In this document: one piece after another, positions 52,443-60,604 of the stretch
How the letters are laid out: every line of letters starts with the position of its first letter
Numbering within the stretch: position 1 is the first letter of the stretch
The notes under the pieces: model-generated
Seen by the model: the letters and a program-made list of their open reading frames with translations, nothing else
The model's database searches: none
Told to the model about the DNA's origin: nothing
Origin: CAXBMB01 sp052078155
GTDB lineage: Bacteria > Pseudomonadota > Alphaproteobacteria > Kiloniellales > DSM-21159
Direction: 5' to 3'
NCBI GenBank assembly: GCA_052078155.1
Contig: JBQJBP010000003.1
Span: forward strand, 310,001 to 374,000
DNA length: 64,000 nucleotides
Program-made: the position numbers and the translations under genes

Positions 52443-54729
52443 GGTGTTGGCTCCTCATGGTCGGGTTGATTTCCTCCAATGCCGCCACAACCACCTGCGC
52501 AAAGGCGGGATCATTGATGTGTTGCGGGGATCGGATCAGCCGATGGTTGGCGGTTTCCTTGAACCGCTCTGCAAAGGCATCAAACAGGGCTTGGTTGGCG
52601 TCCGGGTCATGGAATGGCTGACCCGGTGCGTCCAGGGCGGACACACCGCCTTCGGGAATGACAAAACGGACGGGACCGGGCATCAGATTGACGCGATCGG
52701 CAATCCAGTGGCCCATACGCCGGTTTTCTTCCGGTGTGGTCCGCATCAGGGTGATCTGTGGATTGTGCTCCACAAAGGTCCGGTGCTTGTAATGATCGGG
52801 AACCGTCGACTTGGCGCCGAAGTTGACCATATCCATGGCACCAAAGGATCCGACCCAGGGAATGCCGGAGCGGATGAAGGCACCAAAGCGGTCTTCGTCA
52901 GCCGGGAAAAATCCACCCATCATCATATCGCAGACTTCGGTGGTGGTCAGATCGACGGCTGCTTCCAGCAAGCCGGAGTCCGCCAGCTTTTCCATGGAGC
53001 GTCCACCGGTGCCGGTGGCGTGGAACACCAGACACTCATAGCTGTCATCCAGGATCGCGGTCAGGTTCTGGACAGCCGGAGTGGTGACGCCAAACATGGT
53101 CAGCCCCAGACCGGGCTTGTCGGCAAGGCCGCTGGCCTGATCTGTCAGATTCTGGGCGTTCTTGACCATTCCCACCAGGGCCTGGGCACCGTTGGCCAGC
53201 ACCAGACGGGAAATCTTGTTCAGTCCCTGCACGTCCGTTACGGGGTACATCATCATAATGTCCGTGGGCCCGACATACTGTCCCACTTCCCCGGAGGCCA
53301 AGGTCGAGATCATCACCTTGGGTACGCCAATGGGCAGCTGTCGCATGGCAGGAGTTGCCAGAATGGTGCCACCGGAACCACCGGCAGAGATGATCCCCGC
53401 AATGCCGCGCTGGCGGCCAATCCAGTTTTCGAAAGCCTGGCTCATGGCCCCGACAGAGGCACCGCGGTCGCCGTTGAAGACGGCAGACGCCCCGCCAGGA
53501 TGGTAAGCCGCCACCAGATGAGGCGGCACATCAGCGGAGGAGGGTTTTTCACTGGTGGACAGGTCCACCGTGCGGACCTTCAGGCCACTGGCGACAATCT
53601 GATCCCGGATGTAGGTCAGTTCGCGCCCCTTGGTGTCAAAGGTTCCGGCGACCAGAACTTCGTCACCCAGCAGGCGATCCAGAGCCGACAGCGGTTCAGC
53701 ATAGAGCGGCTTGGGAACTTCATCGAAGGGCCGACTGCCGGATGCGGGGCTGTCTGTTGACTGCGGGTCGCGGTCCTCAGCGGCGTCTTCGGCAGAAAGG
53801 GCGACCTCCGCCCAGCGGTCTTTCGACCAGCGGGTCGGTGGCTGATAGACAGATCTTGTCTGGGCGGGCGCTTTCTCGGTAGCCGGGGCTTCATCCACCC
53901 CATCCGGTGCTTTCTCGCCGTCGGCAGCGCTTGGTTCAGGCTGCACAGCTGCGGCCGGGTCGGGCAGCGGCACCTGCTCGGTTTCATCATGGGAATGTCG
54001 GCCCACACCCAGCAGGCGCTCCTGAAGCGCCCGGTCATTGGCTAGTTGCTGGGCTGGCATCACGTTGTTGATGCGCCCGTTGACCATGATGGCCACGTCT
54101 TCGGAAATTGCCGTGGCGACAGAGATGTTCTGCTCGATCAGCAAGATGGCAACATCCGCCTCAGCGGCCAGTTCCGCCAGGAGCTTTTCCACCTGATCGA
54201 CGATCACCGGTGCCAGACCTTCCGTCGGCTCATCCAGGATCAGCAGCTGAGGGTCCTGCAGCAGCGCCCGGGAGATGGCCAGCATCTGCTGTTCACCGCC
54301 GGAGAGCTGTCCCCCGCCATTGCGGCGACGCTCATAGAGGCGCGGAAAGGTGTCGTAAATCCGTTCGAGGGTCCAGGAAGAGCCGCTTTTTTCTCCCAGC
54401 CGCAGATGTTCATCCACGGTCAGGGAAGGCCAGAGACGCCGCCCCTGCGGGCAATAGCCAATGCCTTTGGCAGCGATCTTGAAGGGAGGAACACCGGACA
54501 GTTCTTCCCCCTGATACTTGATGCTGCCCCGCCGCGTGGGCTGCAGGCCCATGATGGCATTGCACAGGGTGGTCTTACCCATGCCATTGCGGCCCACCAC
54601 CGCGTGCACCCCCTGATCCAGCAGCAGGTTCACCCCCTGCAACGCGTGGGACTGCCCGTAGTAGACATGCAGGTCTTTGATCTGCAGAACCGGCGCTCCG
54701 GCCCGGCCTCTGGAATGACGATCAGCCAT
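52429..54729 (-). CDS. LivF-type ABC ATPase fused to a Tm-1-like (UPF0261) domain
   Basis: The 766-residue fusion has a complete LivF ATPase at about residues 15-240: Walker A VGRNGMGKTT, Q-loop CPQGRRLW, signature LSGGEQQ, Walker B LLILDEPTEGLAP. An acidic, Pro/Ala-rich linker covers about residues 245-345. The Tm-1-like domain follows from VLVAGTFDTKG to the end, with SAGGSGGTILATPAM, VMISTLASG, HATGTGGRSMEKL and FVIPEGGVSALD. UPF0261 domains bind ATP in Tm-1. I chose the ATG at 54729, which has GGAG upstream, over GTG 54741. It overlaps livG and the barrel gene. It links transport to the Tm-1 module physically. Confidence 0.9.
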   Translation of the reverse strand: MADRHSRGRAGAPVLQIKDLHVYYGQSHALQGVNLLLDQGVHAVVGRNGMGKTTLCNAIMGLQPTRRGSIKYQGEELSGVPPFKIAAKGIGYCPQGRRLWPSLTVDEHLRLGEKSGSSWTLERIYDTFPRLYERRRNGGGQLSGGEQQMLAISRALLQDPQLLILDEPTEGLAPVIVDQVEKLLAELAAEADVAILLIEQNISVATAISEDVAIMVNGRINNVMPAQQLANDRALQERLLGVGRHSHDETEQVPLPDPAAAVQPEPSAADGEKAPDGVDEAPATEKAPAQTRSVYQPPTRWSKDRWAEVALSAEDAAEDRDPQSTDSPASGSRPFDEVPKPLYAEPLSALDRLLGDEVLVAGTFDTKGRELTYIRDQIVASGLKVRTVDLSTSEKPSSADVPPHLVAAYHPGGASAVFNGDRGASVGAMSQAFENWIGRQRGIAGIISAGGSGGTILATPAMRQLPIGVPKVMISTLASGEVGQYVGPTDIMMMYPVTDVQGLNKISRLVLANGAQALVGMVKNAQNLTDQASGLADKPGLGLTMFGVTTPAVQNLTAILDDSYECLVFHATGTGGRSMEKLADSGLLEAAVDLTTTEVCDMMMGGFFPADEDRFGAFIRSGIPWVGSFGAMDMVNFGAKSTVPDHYKHRTFVEHNPQITLMRTTPEENRRMGHWIADRVNLMPGPVRFVIPEGGVSALDAPGQPFHDPDANQALFDAFAERFKETANHRLIRSPQHINDPAFAQVVVAALEEINPTMRSQHRAAY

Positions 54730-55534
54730 GGGCGGCTCCACTCATTTCGCTGCCCCCGGCATGGCCCAGATAGAGCGCCTGCACATCTGGGTCGTTTTCA
54801 ATTTCTTCCGGTGTGCCTTCTTTGAAGATCCGTCCGTTGTGCATCATGGTCACGCTGTCGGCGACCCGCAGAGCCACATCCATGTCATGCTCAATGATGA
54901 TGTAGGCGATGTGGTCAGGCAGACTGTCCAGGATGGTGATCAGTTCACTGCGCTCGGTAGGAGACAGGCCGGCGGCCGGTTCATCGAAGAGAATCAGTCG
55001 CGGCGCCCCGGCCAATGCCAGGGCAATCTCCAGCTGGCGCTGCTGTCCATAGCTCAATTCAGCCACAAGCCGCTCCCGCACGTCGTCCAGATGAACCGCG
55101 GACAACAGGGTATCGGCAAGCTCCATGGCACTGTCATCCCACTTGGGACGGCGCAGGGCAAAGCGTCCCCGGCTGACGCCGCGACAGGCCAGGTAAATGT
55201 TGTCGATGACCGAGAGGCCTTCAAACAACAGGGAAATCTGATAGGTCCGGCGCAGGCCCCGGCGAATGCGTTCGTGACTGGGGAGATCAGTCACATCTTC
55301 GCCGAAAAGCCTGACCCGGCCCGTGGTGGTCGGGAAATCCCCCGTGATCGCATTGAACAAGGTGGTTTTCCCGGCCCCGTTGGAGCCAAGAACCGCCCGC
55401 CGCTCACCCGCCTTGACGGCCAGATTGATGTCCGCGAGTGCCACGAGCGCGCCGAAGTGACGGCTCACAGCCTCCAGTTCCAGCGCAAACTTGCCGGTAC
55501 TTTGCAAACGGGAAAGGGCGTCGGTTCCTGACAT
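54722..55534 (-). CDS. LivG-type branched-chain amino acid/amide ABC transporter ATPase
   Basis: The 270-residue ATPase has Walker A LGSNGAGKTTLFN, signature LSYGQQRQLEIA and Walker B LILFDEPAAGLSP, with the C-terminal LivG extension (NDPDVQALYLG). It powers import by the LivH/LivM permeases together with the LivF half of the next protein. It overlaps that gene by eight bases and starts 21 bases after the binding-protein gene ends. Confidence 0.92.
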   Translation of the reverse strand: MSGTDALSRLQSTGKFALELEAVSRHFGALVALADINLAVKAGERRAVLGSNGAGKTTLFNAITGDFPTTTGRVRLFGEDVTDLPSHERIRRGLRRTYQISLLFEGLSVIDNIYLACRGVSRGRFALRRPKWDDSAMELADTLLSAVHLDDVRERLVAELSYGQQRQLEIALALAGAPRLILFDEPAAGLSPTERSELITILDSLPDHIAYIIIEHDMDVALRVADSVTMMHNGRIFKEGTPEEIENDPDVQALYLGHAGGSEMSGAAHG

Positions 55535-55555
55535 AGCCGTAAAGTTCCTTAACTC

Positions 55556-56800
55556 TTAGCTGCAAGAGGGGTTGTCACGCCCCACCTGACCGTACTTCAG
55601 GAACTCGTCGTAGCTCAGACCCAGGGTCTGACCGACCTGGGGAATGACCTTGATGGTTTTGTTTTTCAACTTGCCATCTTCGCCTTCGATAACCTCAGTC
55701 AGGAAGACATCGGCCACAGCGTTGCGGCGTTCGTCCACATGGACCATGCCGGTGGGGGTGTCGAAGGAGAGTTTGGACAGAGCCGCGCGGTACTTTGCCC
55801 CGCCGTCAGACAGATCGCCGCCCACTTCTTCCAGAGCCAGCAGAGCGGCTTTGGTGTTGATGTAGTAGGAATGGGCGAAAAGAGACGGAGAGGGGAATCC
55901 GTCGGGGAACATCTTCTGATAGGTCATCACGAAGTTGGCCCAGCGGGGATCATCCCAGGTGTCAGACACAGGACCGGCAGAAGGGGTGCCGATCATGAAC
56001 TTGCGCACCTTACCCTTGGAGCCCAGAACGGACTGATCCACGGTGATGGATCCGCCCACCAGCGGCAGATCACCACCGGCCTGTTCATACTGGGTCAGGA
56101 AGTTAACGGCATCAGCACCGCCCAGCGCCACATAGATGGCGTCCACATCATCGGGCAGAGCGGCGATCACAGACGAATAGTCCTTGTTGCCGATGGGCAC
56201 CCAGAAGCGGGCATCCAGCGGGGCCTTACCACCCAGACGGCAGAAGGGCTCAAGGAAACCGAACACCTGGGTGTAGGGGAAGGAGTAATCCTCCGCCAGC
56301 ACCGCCATGGTGCGGTAACCCTTTTCGTTATAGGCGTACTCACCCAGACCAGCCATCCACTGGGCCCCGTCCCCGGCACCAAAGCGGAAGAAGTTTTCCG
56401 CCGGATTGCGCAGGGTGGTGTCCTGGGCAGCAGACGAGCCGTTCAGGAAGGTCACATTGGGCTGGGTCTTGGCGTAGTCTTTGACAGCCAGACCTTCAGA
56501 GCCGGACAGCGGGCCAACCATGACCTGTACACCGTCCTGTTCCACCAGCTTGCGGGTGGCGCGGATGGCGCTGTCAGGCGAGGCATCGGAAGAGCCTGTG
56601 ATCAGCTCAATCTTCTTGCCGCCAGCTGTGTAGTTGAATTCTTCCAGTGCCATTTTGACACCGCGCATGGAGTCTTCACCCAGCACGGTAAAGGCACCTT
56701 CCAGGGTCGCCAGTGCGCCCATCTTGATGTCTTCCGCCAGAGCGGGCCCTGCCACGGACAGCGCAACTGTCGCGGCCAGAGCGGTCCTCAAGATACCCAT
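55556..56800 (-). CDS. Periplasmic substrate-binding protein of a Liv-type (HAAT) ABC transporter
   Basis: The 414-residue product has a signal peptide (ATVALSVAGPALA, cleaved before EDIKMG) and the type I periplasmic-binding fold: ALEEFNYTAGGKKIELI in part, DSAIRATRKLVEQDGVQVMVGPLSG, and FFRFGAGDGAQWMAGLGEYA as the hinge region. Such proteins bind branched-chain amino acids, amides, urea or aromatic acids. The specificity here is unknown. A gap of 122 bases separates it from livM, long enough for a separate promoter or mRNA processing site. Confidence 0.9.
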   Translation of the reverse strand: MGILRTALAATVALSVAGPALAEDIKMGALATLEGAFTVLGEDSMRGVKMALEEFNYTAGGKKIELITGSSDASPDSAIRATRKLVEQDGVQVMVGPLSGSEGLAVKDYAKTQPNVTFLNGSSAAQDTTLRNPAENFFRFGAGDGAQWMAGLGEYAYNEKGYRTMAVLAEDYSFPYTQVFGFLEPFCRLGGKAPLDARFWVPIGNKDYSSVIAALPDDVDAIYVALGGADAVNFLTQYEQAGGDLPLVGGSITVDQSVLGSKGKVRKFMIGTPSAGPVSDTWDDPRWANFVMTYQKMFPDGFPSPSLFAHSYYINTKAALLALEEVGGDLSDGGAKYRAALSKLSFDTPTGMVHVDERRNAVADVFLTEVIEGEDGKLKNKTIKVIPQVGQTLGLSYDEFLKYGQVGRDNPSCS

Positions 56801-56922
56801 TTCTTTTTCCTCCTGTTTTCCATTCTTGTTTTGATCTTCTTAGACATTACCCACTGGCGGTGAGGTGGATCCGCTTGTCGGCAGCACGGGGTCCTCACGC
56901 TGTTGTTTCTTGCGGCAGGCGG

Positions 56923-58035
56923 CTAACCGCTGGCCGTGTCGTCTTCTGCGGATCGCGGCCTGTCTTCATATCTGCGGCCCTTCAGGCGCAGCCTGGGCGC
57001 AATCCGGTTCCACAAGCCCAGCAGGCCATCGGGCGAAAAGAGCACGACCAGCAGGAAGGCGGTGCCGATCACCATGTTGAAACGTTCTCGGTCGATCAGA
57101 TCGATGGCGAAGTTTTCCAGCAGCACAAAGGCCAGCGCCCCCAGGAAAGGACCGATGGGATGGCGCATGCCGCCCACCACCGCGATGACCAGAATGTCGA
57201 TGGCCACATCCACACCAACCGAGCCCGGTGAGATCCGGCCGTTGAACCAGACCAGCAGCACCCCGGACGTGGCGGCAATCAAGCCGGACAGGAAGTAGGC
57301 GAAGATGCGGTGCAGGGTGACGTTGTATCCCAGGGCGTTCATGCGCCGGGGATTGTCCCGGATGGCCTGCAGGCTCAGGCCGTAGGTCGAGCGGGAGCCA
57401 TAAACCACCGCTGCATAGAACCCGAGCGCCACCACCAGGGTCAGATAGTAAAAGGGCACCGGGTCCCGCCAGTAGACCCCGAACAGTGTGGGCGGCTCGA
57501 TCCCGGCAAAGCCGGAAAAGCCGTTGAACAGCACATAGTTCTGGCGGACGAAGTAGAAGAAGGCCACGGCGATGGCCAGGGTGATCATGATGGTGTAGAT
57601 GCCCTCGGTCCGAACCGAGATGGCACCGATGAAGGTGCTGAAGAGGGCACCGCTGAAGATGGCCGTGGGCACCACCAGCCACCAGGGCCAGCCCAGTCCC
57701 ATGACCTCCACGGAGTTGGTGCCCAGAATGGCCATCAGGTAACCGGACAGCCCGGCGACGGTCAGCTGCGCAAGGCTCACCATGCCGCCATAACCTGCCA
57801 GCATCATCAGCGAGAGGGAAACCGTGCCCAGGATCAGGGTGTAGGCCCCGATCTGGTAGACAAAGAAATCAGAAGCAAAAGCCGGATAGGCGAGCAGAAC
57901 GAGCAGCGCCAGAACGGCGGCCGGCTTCACTTGGGAGAAGCTGAAAGAGCCGAGGAAAGGATTGCGGCTGGCAGGCTGCCGGGGGGCTGTTTGCTGCGGC
58001 GCGGCTTTGGCGGGCAAAGAGGTATCTGATGGCAT
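56923..58035 (-). CDS. LivM-type ABC transporter permease
   Basis: The 370-residue permease has about 10 membrane segments. LAQLTVAGLSGYLMAILG and SRSTYGLSLQAIRDNPRRMNALGYNV contain the family's ATPase-coupling loop. It pairs with the LivH permease, whose gene ends four bases upstream. A Pro/Gln-rich N-terminal tail of 45 residues precedes the first helix, and a charged tail follows the last. Confidence 0.92.
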   Translation of the reverse strand: MPSDTSLPAKAAPQQTAPRQPASRNPFLGSFSFSQVKPAAVLALLVLLAYPAFASDFFVYQIGAYTLILGTVSLSLMMLAGYGGMVSLAQLTVAGLSGYLMAILGTNSVEVMGLGWPWWLVVPTAIFSGALFSTFIGAISVRTEGIYTIMITLAIAVAFFYFVRQNYVLFNGFSGFAGIEPPTLFGVYWRDPVPFYYLTLVVALGFYAAVVYGSRSTYGLSLQAIRDNPRRMNALGYNVTLHRIFAYFLSGLIAATSGVLLVWFNGRISPGSVGVDVAIDILVIAVVGGMRHPIGPFLGALAFVLLENFAIDLIDRERFNMVIGTAFLLVVLFSPDGLLGLWNRIAPRLRLKGRRYEDRPRSAEDDTASG

Positions 58036-58038
58036 GGT

Positions 58039-59049
58039 TCAGCGCCCCCCCATGATGCCTTGGGGGCGAATGGCCAGTACACCCACCATGATGAGGAACG
58101 TCAGCACCACCCCGTAGGTGGGGAAGTAAGCCAGGCCGAACTGTTCTGCCAGACCAATGATCAGTGCCCCGATGGCCGCGCCGGAAATGGACCCCAGGCC
58201 CCCGACAATCACCACGACCAGTGAAGCCAGCAGGTAGCGCACGTCTTCGCCGGGTGCGATGGACAGGGCAGTGCCGCCGATCACACCGGCCAGACCGGCC
58301 AGACCCGCCCCCAGACCAAAGACCACCACAAAGACTAGCTGAACGTTCACACCGGAGGCCGAGAGCATGTCCCGGTCATTGACCCCGGCTCGGATCATCA
58401 TGCCGATCTTGGTCCGGTTGAGGAACAGCCAGAGACCGATGCCGATGGCGATGGCCACCCCCAGCACCACCAGACGGTAGACCGGGTACTTGATGAAAAC
58501 GGCCGCACCGGAAGATTTGATGACGGAAATGATGGGCAGGACCGTTGCCCCGTACAGCCAGTCAGGGGGCGTGAACTGATAGGTTGTGCCTGTCCAGACC
58601 GCCAGCATGGCGTCGGCCGCGATGATGGAAATGCCGATGGTCACCAAGGTCTGGCGCAGATCGTCCCCGGCCATACGGCGGAAGATCAGAACCTGCAGCA
58701 GCATGCCGCTGATGGCGACGACCACAAAGGCCACCGCGAGACCGACGAACCAGTTGCCTGTGGCTTCCGCCACTTCGTATCCCACGTACCCACCCAGCAG
58801 ATACATGGAGCCGTGGGCCAGGTTCACGTTGCGCATCAAGCCGAAGACCAGGGTGAACCCGCTGGCCACCAGGAAATAGAGCCCCCCCAGGGTGACACCG
58901 TTCAACAGGGTTTTAACGAAGGTTTTCTTTCGGCCCAGAGCCTCTACCAGCCAATCGGGCCAGACGGCAAAAATCATCCAGAGGAAGACTGCGGCAGCAA
59001 CCAGAATCAAAATGGCCCACAGCGTATGACGCTCGACAAACTGCCTCAT
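58039..59049 (-). CDS. LivH-type ABC transporter permease (first gene of the operon)
   Basis: The 336-residue permease has about eight to nine helices. LLNGVTLGGLYFLVASG and NLAHGSMYLLGGYV are the LivH signature, and GINDRDMLSASGVNV-like sequence (AGVNDRDMLSASGVN) is the coupling loop. It is the first gene of the twelve-gene minus-strand operon. I chose the ATG at 59049, which has GGGGAGGTGG upstream; a further 12 codons of open frame are not needed. The promoter should lie in the 635-base gap before it. Confidence 0.92.
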   Translation of the reverse strand: MRQFVERHTLWAILILVAAAVFLWMIFAVWPDWLVEALGRKKTFVKTLLNGVTLGGLYFLVASGFTLVFGLMRNVNLAHGSMYLLGGYVGYEVAEATGNWFVGLAVAFVVVAISGMLLQVLIFRRMAGDDLRQTLVTIGISIIAADAMLAVWTGTTYQFTPPDWLYGATVLPIISVIKSSGAAVFIKYPVYRLVVLGVAIAIGIGLWLFLNRTKIGMMIRAGVNDRDMLSASGVNVQLVFVVVFGLGAGLAGLAGVIGGTALSIAPGEDVRYLLASLVVVIVGGLGSISGAAIGALIIGLAEQFGLAYFPTYGVVLTFLIMVGVLAIRPQGIMGGR

Positions 59050-59295
59050 CGTGCCACCTCCCCGCCAACAGCAGGTCGCAGGCATCCAGCAGCCATCTCC
59101 AGGCAGATTGCGCCGTCCCTAAAAACGATCACAGTGTTTCCTCACCCAAGGCTGCCCGGCTTTCCGCTGACAGAACTATCAGTCCTGTTTCAACCGGTTT
59201 CAGGCAGCGCCGTCCCATCTCATTTTATGCAGCCACAGGCAGTATTGAGACCTCTGACCGCTCGCGGTGTTTTCACCGTCATGCATCTAGCCTGC

Positions 59296-59312
59296 GCCAA
59301 AAGACTTTTGGC
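59296..59312. promoter_or_regulatory. Perfect palindrome upstream of the liv/Tm-1 operon
   Basis: GCCAAAAG and CTTTTGGC flank a single A, extended outward by CCTG and CAGG with one unpaired base. It lies 247 bases upstream of livH and 24 bases from the 10-bp repeats. It could be an operator or a hairpin in a transcript. The wider gap 59050-59684 holds no supported protein gene. Confidence 0.5.
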
Positions 59313-59336
59313 AGGCAACCGGCATAATTAGGCAAG

Positions 59337-59366
59337 TTGGGTAAAATTGGGTAACATAGGGAAATT
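59337..59366. promoter_or_regulatory. Three phased TTGGGTAA repeats, candidate operator
   Basis: TTGGGTAAAA (59337), TTGGGTAACA (59347) and the weaker TAGGGAAATT (59357) follow each other at exactly 10 bp, one helical turn, so all face the same side of DNA. The same unit occurs twice at 62503, upstream of the regulator gene. It is a candidate binding site for that regulator in the gap between livH and the gene at 59685. Confidence 0.6.
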
Positions 59367-59548
59367 TTGTGCGAATCATGGATGTGCTTATCTCAGTCAC
59401 CCTTCCATCTCTCATGGCGACAGAGCGTTCGATCCTTACAAAAGAAGGGCCAGTTTGATCATCTTCAAAACAGTTTCTGTGAAAGGCGGGTACTTTTGCT
59501 ACAAAGGATCAAATCTGATACCGGACACTCTGTCACACAAAGCATCAG

Positions 59549-59579
59549 AAGGCTGCGCTGCCGACTGGGGCAGCCTTTT
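59549..59579 (+). terminator. Hairpin with T-tract ahead of the solitary TIM-barrel gene
   Basis: AAGGCTGC pairs with GCAGCCTT around a 13-base loop, and TTTT overlaps the end of the stem. It lies 106 bases upstream of the gene at 59685 on the same strand. It may end a short leader transcript (attenuation) or act as insulation from the operator side. Confidence 0.45.
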
Positions 59580-59684
59580 GGGCCGAACCAAATCTCAGTG
59601 GACGCTGACCGACATCTGATGCCCCACCAACACCGGTTTTGCTGTCAGCAAGCCCGATCAACCTGAAAACAGAAAAGACCGAAC

Positions 59685-60488
59685 ATGCTGGAGTATCTGA
59701 GCTGGCCCCTGGTTTTCCATCCAACCCTTATGGATGGTGTAGAGGGTGTGGAGGGGACCAACGCAGCACAGGAGAGTTTGGAAACAGCACCTGGACGAGA
59801 AGCTATGGAAACTCTCTCCAAAGCAAATACGCTCTCGAGATCAGGGCCGCTCCCCACAGAGGTCATTACCCTGGCCGCGCAGCTTCAGCATCCCAACATG
59901 CCCCAGGAAGTTGGCATCCTGCTGCCCACCAGCCAGGGGCCCCGGCGGTTCATGGAGGCTCTTGTCGAAAGGTCAGACAGAGGCCCCCCCTTTCAGCCTG
60001 ATGCAATTCTGGGACTCTTTCTGGCTGATCCGCTTATCAACATAGCCAGAGAGCAGCAGCGCCTGCGCGAGGCAGGCGTGCGCTGGATCGCCAACCTGCC
60101 CTCAGTGGAATTGCAGGACCCTGACTTTGCCCGCCAGTTGCTGGATGTGGAGCTGGACCAGAAGAGGGAATTGGCGGCGCTGGCGGCCTTTCGGGACCAT
60201 GGATTTAAGATCGCCGCGGTGGTTGCAGATACAGACTCTGCCCGGCAGGCTGCTGCGTTGAAACCGGATCTGCTCTTCGTCTTGCCGCGGGTTGCAGATT
60301 TTGCTGCCGGGTTTCCTTCTCCCCGACAGCGCCGGGCAGCCGCCCTGGAAATCTCAAAGGTACTGGAGGCGGCCGGGCTTGCTATCCCCACTCTTGGACT
60401 GGCGCAAAGCAGTGAACGGGATCACACCAGCCAATGGCCAGAAACCCTGGACGGCCTGATTCTGCGCCCGCAACTGACGGCCTTGTAA
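59685..60488 (+). CDS. Solitary degenerate PEP-hydrolase-like TIM-barrel protein
   Basis: The 267-residue product at first seems unknown. However, GVRWIANLPSVELQDPDF lines up with GVQNFPTVGLIDGTF of the barrel protein at 51609. RELAALAAFRDHGFKIAAVV with ARQAAALKPDLLFVLPR lines up with the matching regions of both that protein and the regulator at 60605. The GGPxAMPED and RLP motifs of the other two are missing, so it is a shortened, diverged relative. It may bind the same ligand without acting on it. The start is uncertain (weak ribosome-binding site; ATG 59805 is an alternative). Convergent with the regulator gene. Confidence 0.6.
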   Translation: MLEYLSWPLVFHPTLMDGVEGVEGTNAAQESLETAPGREAMETLSKANTLSRSGPLPTEVITLAAQLQHPNMPQEVGILLPTSQGPRRFMEALVERSDRGPPFQPDAILGLFLADPLINIAREQQRLREAGVRWIANLPSVELQDPDFARQLLDVELDQKRELAALAAFRDHGFKIAAVVADTDSARQAAALKPDLLFVLPRVADFAAGFPSPRQRRAAALEISKVLEAAGLAIPTLGLAQSSERDHTSQWPETLDGLILRPQLTAL

Positions 60489-60604
60489 GCTGGAAAGCCG
60501 TATTTTGACTCCAGCTCCCCTACACCTCTGGCAAGGGGCTCCCTCAGCCACACCTCCCGCCTCTGCTGCTGCAGTTGCTTACGCAAAAACTGGTTCAACC
60601 TGCC

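Noticed and set aside
59309..59324. Sigma-54-like promoter TGGCAGG with GC at the -12 position
   Set aside because: The -12 box (CGGCA) is poor, the -24 box overlaps a perfect palindrome, and the local regulator lacks GAFTGA, so sigma-54 use is not supported.
59337..59366. CRISPR-like short array
   Set aside because: The units are 10 bp with no spacers, so they are phased binding motifs and not a CRISPR array; none was found elsewhere in the window.
59347..59619. 90-codon frame in the livH/59685 gap
   Set aside because: It runs through the phased repeats and the hairpin at 59549, competes with an overlapping frame, and its product has no recognisable feature.
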